This document shows, one piece after another, positions 1 through 9,109 of a stretch of DNA of 64,000 nucleotides; position 1 is the first letter of the stretch; each line of letters begins with the position of its first letter. The stretch spans positions 308,001 through 372,000 of the forward strand of contig JAJEKV010000146.1 of NCBI GenBank assembly GCA_021234155.1. Reading direction: 5' to 3'. The translations under genes were made by a program, and so were the position numbers. This stretch comes from Isoetes taiwanensis (lineage: Eukaryota > Streptophyta > Lycopodiopsida > Isoetales > Isoetaceae). The notes under the pieces are model-generated. The model saw only the letters and a list, made by a program, of their open reading frames with translations, was not told the origin of the DNA and did not search any database.

Positions 1-289
1 GAAGCTTCTCTGCAAAAGGCAGCAAAAAATATAAGTCCAATGACTATATTTGGAAACGGCTAACTCTAACTCTCAACATATCTTCTATTCAGTCTGATCT
101 AAACAACAATCCTGGCAATAAAAGATATAATAAGTCTAGAATGAAGATAATGCTGTCAAAATGCTGCCCTTGCTTGCCTAACCTCTAACTTTAGTCCAAC
201 ACCATCTTCACTGACAAAGGCTTGATTAACCTGCATTTTGTAGCTACAACAGGCATTCCATATACACAGATGTTAATTACCCTCCGTCG

Positions 290-720
290 TCTCTAATAAA
301 GGTGTCATCTACGAACTAGTTACCTATGGTCTGAGAAATATCAGCCATGCAAGCCTTGAAGAAATAAGTCATCTACTACACGACGAAGGAGCTGTGAGAG
401 ACCCTCGGCAACAATTGTAAAGAGAAAGGGTGCCGACGGACATTCTTGCCAATATCTCCCCCCACGTCAAAAATGTCAAAAGGCCTCCCTTAAAATACCT
501 TTGCGGACTTCAATAACTTCCAAACTGTCACAGAAAATCAGCCCCAAACCCAACTTATACATAACACGCATAAGAAAACAAAAGACACGGTCCTACGCTT
601 TGGCAAAGTCAAGCTTCAGATACACAACTTGCTGCCTCCTATGCTGCTCCAAATACAAGCCTTGATAAGCAATTGGTCTTGTTATAGCTTCATTGTCCCA
701 TAAGCTCCGGCTTCCCGTGG
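290..720 (-). mobile_element. LINE (non-LTR retrotransposon) reverse transcriptase relic
   Basis: Read on the minus strand this stretch shows the order of a plant L1-type reverse transcriptase. First comes LKLDFAKA followed by a TAG where Tyr is expected, then DRV (about 615-575). Next is a block ending in RKGILRE, then CPSAPFLFTIVAEGLSQLLR (about 455-390), the usual GCPLAPFLF block. Last is FVDDT (about 310-290), which stands for the catalytic F/YADD motif. The blocks lie in different frames and contain stops, so this is a dead fragment. Neither the endonuclease nor a poly(A) tail is seen nearby. Motif identity is clear, while the ends are approximate. Confidence 0.75.
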
Positions 721-1514
721 ACATTACAACCCGTTGTTGTTGTTGTTGAAACGATCTATTCAGCATTACATTGAATACTCAAACAAGGTATACTAGATAG
801 ATAGAGAGTACTTTTTAGGTCATGCCATACAAGAAACAAGCTCGAACCAACTACACCCTCACTATTCAACATTTCCATCAATATGTTAGCAATAAAATCA
901 ACACCATTTAAAGGGTCAAAGGGCAACCCTCCATGCGCTAGCAGTTAGGATAGGAGGAATTCAAATCTGTGGCTGATAACGAGTCCATGTTACAATAGGA
1001 CGAATCTGCTGATCTAACTACACTTTGACACGATCTTTGTTTGTCTGATCTTCAAATATTCGTTGATTTTAGGTGACCAGAACGGAACAAAATTAGATTC
1101 CTCATCTGCGTCACATGCCTTTGAGCAATTCTTTTCTTTGGTTTGACCGGATCTCTTTCCATTGCTGTCTGCTGCAAAACCCATTCCCCATTCCCCATTC
1201 CGATTTTGAATGTTTTAGGATGTTGAAGCCAAATCTTCCCGGTTTTATGGGTTCCGTCTTCGGAATCTGAATTGGTTTCCTGTTAATTCGTGTTTTCCTC
1301 ATTCTTCATTAATATGTCTGAAGTCCAGGTTAGTGCATGCAAAATGAACCATTTGTCCACATATGACACATAAGTTCAGAATATTTAATCTGTGTGCCCA
1401 GAACGCAGTTGTCGTCTTCTTGCACATGCTTTAGGTTGCATGAATTCCTTCTTGTCTAAATTTCAACATGCAAATCCAATTTTAGGTCCTGCATTGCTTT
1501 GTTGGGCTCTAGCC
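721..1514. other. Upstream region of hexosaminidase copy 1; no gene seen
   Basis: About 0.8 kb with no supported coding sequence. It holds a short (GTT)n run near 731-748. The stretch just before 1515 should contain the promoter and 5' leader of hexosaminidase copy 1, but no convincing TATA box stands out. An in-frame open stretch reaches back to 1392. It is judged untranslated leader because the paralogue starts at the position matching 1515. Confidence 0.5.
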
Positions 1515-4258
1515 ATGGAGAAAGCAGCCCTGTTAGTTATATGCATTCTTCTAACGGTGGCTCCAAGAGCTTTTAGCCTATTTTCAGGGGATATATATGG
1601 CCGACACCAGCAGGATGTGTTCCTCTGGCCCATGCCCGCAAATGTGACCCACGGATCTGACGCACTTGTTCTTTCCCAAAGCTTCAAGTTCGTCATAGAT
1701 GAGCAGTACCAGTCATGTGAGACCTTGCTCGAAGGTCTAGACAGGTTCTACAATCTCATATTTGGCCAGCATTCTGCTGTTATACTTGCATCATCAGATG
1801 TTCCTGTGTTGGAGAAGTTGAGAATAGAGCTTCTTTCCTCGGATGAAACTGTAAATATTGCTCCTTTTCTTCCAAATTTACATATCTTATGTGCATCCTG
1901 GATTTCTCATAAACTGACTTGCATGGCTCATAGTTACAACTGGGAATTGATGAATCATATCAGCTTCAGGTGCCTTCTCCTGATGGCTCTACAACAGCAT
2001 TGCTCAAAGTAAGAATAAAGTTTACAACTAATCTCCTTATTTCTGTTACATGGGTATTCAGAAATTGATGTATATTCAGGCAACAAATGTTTATGGCGCT
2101 TTGCATGGACTACAGGTATGACTATCTCAGTCTCTTCCCTAAATCTCTCTGATTGTGTAGCCAAAGGAATACAGATAATTAGGAGGTTACTCACGAAGGA
2201 ACAAGGAGAAGATTATACAAACAATGCCAGAAATAAGTCGTTTTCAAACAAAAATGGTCTTGCAGACATTTAGTCAGATGTGCATTTTCAACTTTCTTAG
2301 CAAGGTGATTGAAGTGCCTAATACTCCCTGGAGTATTGTGGATTCACCAAGGTTCACTTATAGGGGACTCCTAATTGGTACGTTATGCTGTTGCTTGTTC
2401 TATATATGTAAGCTATTATCTCTCATGAGTTTGCTTCTCTAGATACTTCGCGCCACTATCAGCCTTTGGAGGTGATAAAGACTGTCATAGATTCTATGTC
2501 ATATGCAAAATTGGTGAGTCTTCTTATGGTGTAAACATAATAGCAGGAGCACTACGAAAGCTATCTAGTCCCTTACTTGAAATGATTTGCAGAATGTTTT
2601 GCATTGGCATATTGTAGATACAGAGTCCTTTCCCATAGAAATACCTTCGTTCCCCAGGCTCTGGGATGGGTCTTATACCTATAGGGAGCGTTATACTATG
2701 GATGATGCAAGGGCCATTGTTGAGTAAGCACTGTTGCATATTCATCGTCATTGGTTTTTTTCTGTTCTCTCAATGGCCCTTTTGCAAAATGTTGGAAGAT
2801 TTAAGAGGGAAAATCATACGATGTGCAGATATGCACGACTTAGAGGCATAAATATTATGGCAGAGCTCGATGTTCCTGGCCATGCTGCTTCATGGTACGT
2901 TTCTGTTATGATGCTCAAGAAATTTGACATTCCTATTAACTCTCAGTCAGTTTCATTAAAGGGGTCTAGGTTATTCGTATTTGTGGCCGTCTACAAACTG
3001 CACACAGCCTCTAGATGTTAGCAATGAACTTACTTTCGACCTGATTGAAGGAATCATCTCTGGTAAAATTTGGCAATTTTTTTTACAGAAATGAAGAAAA
3101 GATTTTATTCATTTCCCTTATGTGTCTCGTTGCAGACTTCTCAAGTGTGTTTCCTTTCAAGCTTATGCATCTTGGTGGGGATGAAGTTGATACATGTATG
3201 TGTTCCTGATTTCATTCTTCAAGGAGTTTGTATGTTATTTACATGGACCTTCAAATTTGTAACAGCATGCTGGAGCAAGACTCCCCATATAAAGTCATGG
3301 TACTCTTTCACTGTCTTCTTTTTCGTTTCCTTTTTCATAATGTACATATCTTGAGAATTAAGTCCTGACTATTAAGTATAAGCAATGCATTTGCTAAATC
3401 ATGGCAGTTGACTGGTATTATTCTTGCAGGCTGGATGACCATTCCATGTCACCATTTGATGCATATGAATACTTTGTCCTTCGAGCACAAGGAATAGCTC
3501 TGTCCCATGGATACTTACCAGTTAACTGGTATGTATACACGAGCAGAAATTATCGAGCTAATGAAAATAAACATGTACCAACAATGTTTTTCATATCTGT
3601 TTTCTCAGGGAAGAGACATTTGACACTTTTGGGAAAGAATTAAACTATCAAACAATTGTTCATAACTGGTAATTCTTACACTGAGAAAGTACCTTCATTC
3701 TTCCAGAAGAATGTTTTATTATTCTGGATATAACTGTATGAAATATTAGGATTGGAAAGGGTGTATGCCCGAAGGTGGTGGAGGCAGGATTCAGATGCAT
3801 TGTCAGTGATCAAGATGTTTGGTATCTGGACCATCTGGACGTTCCTTGGGAGAAGTTTTATATGAATGAGCCACTTACCGACATTAGTTCCATAGAAGAG
3901 CAAGAGCTGGTTCTTGGAGGTGAGGTGTGCATGTGGGGGGAGACTGTGGATGCAAGCGACATACACCAGACCATATGGCCTCGGGCAGCAGCTGCGGCAG
4001 GTATATTTCTTCTCACAATTTTATTCAAAGACTACATCTACTTTTCGTCCTTCCAAAATATAGACTGCATCTGATTTCTTAAATTTTGCAGAGAGGCTGT
4101 GGAGCCCCCGCGAATATACTGATGGAGGAAGTAAAGGCATTCTTAGGAGACTTGAATTCTTCAGATGTCTCTTAAACGAGAGGGGAATAGCAGCTGCCCC
4201 AGTGCGTGAATTGGGTCGAGTATCACCTCCATACCCTGGATCTTGTTACCAACAATAA
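1515..4258 (+). CDS. Beta-N-acetylhexosaminidase (GH20), copy 1, 14 exons, complete
   Basis: Removes terminal beta-linked GlcNAc/GalNAc, in plants mainly during N-glycan trimming in vacuole or apoplast. Exons: 1515-1850, 1934-2008, 2080-2115, 2266-2377, 2443-2513, 2593-2723, 2829-2894, 2962-3062, 3136-3195, 3266-3299, 3430-3528, 3609-3668, 3750-4000, 4092-4258. All introns are GT-AG, and the joined frame is open for 532 residues, a normal family length. Residues 1-21 form a hydrophobic signal peptide. The GH20 N-terminal domain follows, then the barrel, with HLGGDEVDTSCW placing the catalytic pair at about Asp325-Glu326. [28 protein letters not shown] lies near the C-terminus, shown here as a family block rather than an active-site claim. 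N-glycosylation sequons include NVT and NCT. The start at 1515 is chosen because it begins the signal peptide and aligns with the paralogue (MEKAAL against MGKAAL). Confidence 0.93.
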
Positions 4259-4774
4259 GCTGTATCAAATCTATGAAGTTCTTTTGCGATCTAAAACCAA
4301 TCGACTTTTGGTGTTGCTTGTAGCAGCCAAATTCCTCCAGCAAAAAGAGGTGACAATTAGGCAGCACTAGTAGTAATAGTAAAATAACACTATTTCGTCT
4401 AGTTGCAATACCATGGAGGTACTTGCTTCCTTGATAGCGTATCCACCTTGTAAAACTTGAAGCAGAATGGGAATCCCCCATTTCTTCTTACTTCACTCAA
4501 ACGCTACAGCAATACATATGTAGGCTTCCTGCACCTGACTCTGGCAACCATATACATATTATGTCCCAATGTGGTTATATATAGCACATAATATCATAAT
4601 CACAACATATATAATTGAGTTTGTAATTTTCCATTTTTGTCGCGCTTAAGGCATTCTTTAGGCCAACACGCACCAAGAGGTGCGCATGACCAGTAGGGTC
4701 ATGTGAGAGTGGAAGAGTAGGCATGGTAGGCATGGAGGGCGATGATGGGACATCGGTCGGATGATCTCTATATT
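4259..4774. other. 3' flank of hexosaminidase copy 1
   Basis: Sequence after the TAA at 4256-4258. It should hold the 3' UTR. AT-rich runs around 4545-4620 could serve for polyadenylation, but no single signal can be assigned. No further gene is supported. Confidence 0.4.
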
Positions 4775-4921
4775 TTTTTCATTCCAAGTTGGACTTGTGC
4801 CCCCTTCTGAATCCACTTTGGTTCTTACTTTCTGGCTTCTTGGGCAGTAAACCGTTGCAAATGTGTGCATTTTTCTACGCTTTCGCACATCTTTTAGATC
4901 CTGACCAGAGATTATAACCAT
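4775..4921 (-). pseudogene. C2-domain (SRC2-like) N-terminal fragment
   Basis: The minus strand from about 4921 encodes MVIISGQDLKDVRK, then KMHTFATVY, KVRTKVDSEGGTSPTWNEK. This is the first half of a C2 domain of the plant SRC2 type, which bind Ca2+ and phospholipid and act at membranes in cold and stress responses. After TWNEK (about 4775) the similarity stops and a Pro/His-rich reading follows, so only about 50 residues, beta strands 1-4 at most, are present. The open frame continues upstream to 5002, but that part does not resemble the family. It is either a first exon whose remaining exons are missing or, more likely, a duplicated fragment. No splice donor was confirmed. Confidence 0.55.
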
Positions 4922-5002
4922 CTCTATATTTTGCCTCTTGGGCGGAGCTTTAATCTGCCCATTTTTCATTCCGCCATCGAATCGATACAAATTTTCCAGC
5001 AA

Positions 5003-6605
5003 GAAGAATAACGGGCTCCCGGAGTCGCTCCGAGCGAGGTCTAGGAATCGTCACTGTAGAGACCAGATTGAATGGTCGCCATTCTGATCCTATTTGGTGG
5101 GTATGGAAGAAATATGCGAGTTAGTTTAGTTAAGAATCTGTAGGGGTTTAAAAGGATTGACCGGAATGATTCAGAAAATGAATAGGAAAATCAAATGGGC
5201 AAGGCTAGAAATGCCTGGAAGAATATCGGGATGCATTAAATAGGAAAAGGGGCTTGGGATCTGCTGGCTATGGTGGGAATTGCTCTCGAAGAACCATACT
5301 GTGCAAGAACCATAAACGCCCTCAACTACTAAGAGATCTAGGTGCCAAAATGTTCACAGAATTAGGATTAAGGCATCTCAATTCATGTGTATATGTTTGT
5401 TTCTCATCATTCTCGAGCAAAACCTATGTCCTCAACCTTCCCACACAGATGCGTCCACTTTATGGGGGGCATGCATGGGTTATGGGTGGGGTCATGCATG
5501 GGGCATGGACCATGCTTCTAGGCCATGTGGGAAGGTGCATGGAATTGGAGCTTTTGATGCAGGCTGCTGATGAAAGAAGGGGGCAAGGATCTTGATCGTT
5601 GAAATTTTTGTAGCATGATATAGCTAATCTTAGCCGTTGGATCAAAAGGGGAGGAGAAATCCTAGCCATTACTTTTTTTTTTTAAATTGCAATTTCTTTA
5701 TATTACAAGAAATTTATCGCGGCAGCCCAAGGCTGCCGAGAACATTTTTCTTGACCGACACCCTCATAAAAGTACCAACACAACCACCACCCAACATAAA
5801 AGCCGCTGCAAATATTTCTTTGGTTCACATCATCGGAGGTAGACATATTTGCTTAAATACAGGAATTTGAGCCCACAAGTTTACCTTGTATTATATGGTG
5901 CCAATATTATTGGATCTACATATAACCTCGTGACATTCATTTTCTTTCCTCTAGTTTGTTTGAAATGTTGCAAAGTTAAAAGCTTTCAATTTGAATTATT
6001 GAACGACATATATACATACTTGACGGAGAGATGCACAAGGCAAATGTTTAAATTAGTGAATGACGTTTTTGAATTACAAACAATGTGACCTAGAAATTTT
6101 AGTAAGTTGGAGAAGGTGGATGTTTGTAGGAATAAGCAAGAATAAGCGAATCATAATACGTCTGACCTTTGGCCATGGGGCAATTATTCATGGTATAGTG
6201 TACAAAAGCAAAAAATAGATAAATTCAAAGGAACAGAAGAACTAATCTTGTCAAAGATGGAGATCGCAAATACTGAAGCTTGTTAACTGGATTGTGGCAA
6301 CGGGGGGATGCTTCTTCCTCCGTGGCTAAATATCATAATTATCGTAATCCACAGAATATAAGTAGACTGACAATATAATTTGCTTAGGACTTCGATTCAA
6401 TGGCCATGCCCAAGTATAGTGAAAACCAAAAAAGTGTAGCTGGAATGGGACTGTGACATGCGACAACCAAAATCTATGGCATTTGGGGTTTGATTCTTGA
6501 TTGAATCATGGAAGATTAGACCAAATTGCAGAAGGCCAGACTGGTTTACGTTTTTATCGATTGTAAAAGATCAAAGGGCGCATACAAATTGTGGACGTTT
6601 TTCTG
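5003..6605. other. No gene supported
   Basis: About 1.6 kb without a recognisable gene. It holds CATGG-rich low-complexity sequence at about 5460-5545 and a T-rich run near 5670. The short open frames here on both strands have no family features and overlap one another. Confidence 0.5.
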
Positions 6606-6615
6606 ATTCCATTAT

Positions 6616-6989
6616 GGAACTCCGTATATCTCAAGTGAGATGTGGTTAATGTGGCCATCCGATATCAGCCAGGTGGTTAATGTGGCCAAAAAGTGGCTAA
6701 TGTGGCCAAAAAACCAGGCTTCAAACTGCACGGCGGGGACAAAAATTTCAATCGGCTGGTTCTTTCTGCTCTATGGGCAGTTTGATTCGATCTAAAAACA
6801 ATGTCAATCGCTTTGTCTACTCCTTTTATGCTAGATTGCTGAAGAGATGAAGAGATTTGAGGCAAAATGGAGCCGGATCGACCAAAAAATGCCAAAACAG
6901 TTAGTTTTTGGGCTTCAAACTGCGTTGTTCTTCGTGGCTGATACAGGTGGCCACATTAACCACATCTCGCTTGAGATATACGGCGTTCC
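6616..6989. mobile_element. Mutator-like MITE with about 40-bp terminal inverted repeats
   Basis: A 374-bp element. Its left end GGAACTCCGTATATCTCAAG and the reverse complement of its right end, GGAACGCCGTATATCTCAAG, match with single mismatches for about 42 bp, through GAGATGTGGTTAATGTGGCCA, and weakly for some 15 bp more. It is flanked by a perfect 10-bp direct repeat, ATTCCATTAT, at 6606-6615 and 6990-6999. Long inverted repeats plus a 9-11 bp target duplication are the signature of Mutator-like elements. There is no transposase, so it is non-autonomous. GTGGCCA motifs repeat inside the left arm (6650-6710). Confidence 0.88.
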
Positions 6990-7165
6990 ATTCCATTATT
7001 GTGAATTTGTAGCTTTTTGGATGTAAGACTAAAGGAAGCTGCGAAACTGTAGAGGAGAGGCTTTAATCAAATAGAGGATCTATTGCAGTTTGCCATGTAC
7101 CTATTTGTAGTGTGTTGCCGAAATGGATCAGCCAATGACGACCCACTTTAGTTTTGCTTTGTGAT

Positions 7166-7393
7166 TCATTGGAAAAAATACCTTCCTTCTTTTTTAACAA
7201 AAGAAGTACCAAGCTCTTCAACGGCGCCATTGATTGCCCCCAGAACAAAAAAGATGTTGTTGAATATAGCCTGTGCTCTGATCAAAATATTTTTCATGTA
7301 AAGATCTGTGTTGCCTGCAATCTCCAGAAATGATAGGTCTTCTGTCCCAAATCCACCTGCACGCTGCAACACAGAGTCAAGAAAGGTAGGTAT
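7166..7393 (-). CDS. Possible exon of an unidentified gene
   Basis: On the minus strand a frame reads IPTFLDSVLQRAGGFG, then TEDLSFLEIAGNTDLYMKN, ILIRAQAIFNNIFFVLGAIN, GAVEELGTSFVKKEGRYFF, and a stop. The composition looks like real protein with a helical, partly hydrophobic stretch, unlike its overlapping frames. I do not recognise the family. Upstream on the same strand (about 7400-7780) Gly- and Pro-rich readings in other frames could be further exons or decay. A CTGTGTTGCAG just before the LQRAG codons could act as a splice acceptor. It may be a gene fragment or chance. Confidence 0.22.
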   Translation of the reverse strand: MPTFLDSVLQRAGGFGTEDLSFLEIAGNTDLYMKNILIRAQAIFNNIFFVLGAINGAVEELGTSFVKKEGRYFFQ

Positions 7394-7964
7394 GTTGCAG
7401 CAAAAACATCAAGCCCCCATCCCCCCTCCCCGATCCGGTCATGTTTGCTTCTGCTCATGGATTCTACAGATCCGACCACGTTGGTTATTGGTGATGGCCT
7501 TGGTGATGGCCTTCCCTGAAATCTTTCATCGATATCCTTCTATGAAATGTTGGTCTGAATATGAGCCCCAAGAGCCCCTCCCAAATCCGGCAATGCCGCC
7601 CAGGATGCCGAAAAATCTTCCGATATGGTAAAAACATGGCGTTTGAGATTTGTTCCTGGCCGCACACGTGGCTTGAAATGTCGCCTTTGGATTGCAGCAG
7701 AGAACTACGAAAAAAAAAAGGAAAACGAAACAATGAAACGCAATTATACATATTCAGAAAGGGGGTGAGGTGGCAAAGCATTTATAGATGGACTTTCTAG
7801 AAAGATTCCTTTCTTACATTGCCGTTAAATTCTGTAACTTGCATAAGAGGGGTCGGCTGAAGGTGGGGCCCACGCCATTGGATTCCTCTCATCGAGAGCT
7901 TTCCAAAGTATAGTCATTAGACACTATTCCGTCGCAGTTGGAGCCAATGTGATCGAACTCTAAG

Positions 7965-8755
7965 AATCTTCTTGGAATCTTACAGAATCTACAGTAATTC
8001 AAGAGAATCTAGGGGAATCTTCATGGGATCTTAGAGAATCTAGAGGAATCTCAAGAGAATCTTAGGAGTTTGGAAATCAAGGGAATCTTTATAAAACCTT
8101 TGAGAACCTTGATGGAATCTAGAGAATCTAGAGGAATCTTCATCGAATTGTCGAGAATCTAGGAAAATCTACATAGAATCTTGGGGAATCTAGATGTATC
8201 TTGGAATATTTTTGGGAATCTAGGGGATCTCAAGATAATCTTAAGAAATCTATGGGAATTTCTAGAGAATCTTTGGGAATCTAAGAGAATCTAAGGGAAT
8301 CTTAGGAGAACTTGATAGAATCTTGGAGAATCTAGAGGAATCTCTATAGAATCTAAGGGAGTCTACGAGAATGTACATAGATTGTTGGGGATTCTCAAGA
8401 GAATCTAGGAGTATCTCAAGAGAATCTATGGGAATCTTAAGAGAATCTTTAAGAATCTAGTATAGTCTACGGGAATTTCCATAAAATCTTGGAGAATCTA
8501 GGGGAATCTTCATGGAATCTTAGAGAATCTATGAAATCTCTATAGAATCTTCATCGCATGGTTGGGGCTCTTGATATTGTCCGTCGATTTGATAAAATAA
8601 TAATTAAAATGACAATGAATTTTTCTTCTCGTTATTTTCTCAATTAATTTTAACCTTTGTGGAATACTAGAGAATCTAAAGGGAAATCTTTACGGAATAT
8701 ATGAGAATCTTCATATAATCTTAGAGAATCTATAATGATCTTAATAGAATCTTGG
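7965..8755. repeat. Degenerate GAATCT tandem array
   Basis: About 0.8 kb built from imperfect copies of GAATCT and AGAATCTAGGGGAATCTT, spaced roughly 12-15 bp apart. One non-repetitive gap (about 8560-8660) splits the array. There is no coding potential. It looks like an old, diverged minisatellite that grew from a short unit. Confidence 0.85.
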
Positions 8756-8998
8756 GGTACGCTTTCGCATATGCGCTTTATACTGTTTCTCGTACGCAAA
8801 AAAACTTTCGCGTACTCAGTTTAGAAGGTTTCGCGTACGCGAAATTCAAATTTCAAATTTGTACGGGAAAAAAATTTCACGTATGCGAAATAGTATAAAG
8901 CGCGTACGCGATTTTTTTCTTGCATACACAATTTTCACTGTTTCGCGTACGCAAAAAAACTTTCATGTACGCGCTTTAATTCTTTTCGCGTACGCGAT
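8756..8998. repeat. CGCGTACG palindrome cluster
   Basis: Follows the GAATCT array directly. The palindrome CGCGTACGCG and near variants (TACGTGAAA, CGTACGCAAAAAAACTTTC) recur about ten times in 240 bp. Two direct copies of ACTGTTTC-GTACGCAAAAAAACTTTC begin near 8779 and 8937. Segments also pair as inverted repeats, for example GCGCTTTATACTGTTTC (8773) against GAAATAGTATAAAGCGC (8886). Confidence 0.8.
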
Positions 8999-9109
8999 AA
9001 TCTTCCAACGCCGGAATTATTTTTTGCCGTATTTCTTACATATTATACGGCAAATTTGTGTCATATCATACGAATAATACGTATTGCATATACAATGTAC
9101 GGAGTATTG

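Noticed and set aside
1392-1514. Upstream extension of hexosaminidase copy 1 to the ATG at 1392
   Set aside because: The added residues precede a proper signal peptide and have no counterpart in copy 2.
5254-5669. Overlapping frames on both strands near 5.4 kb
   Set aside because: They come from CATGG-rich low-complexity sequence; no conserved motif.
7965-8755. A CRISPR-like array
   Set aside because: Units are degenerate, spacers are not unique fixed-length sequences, and the genome is a plant.
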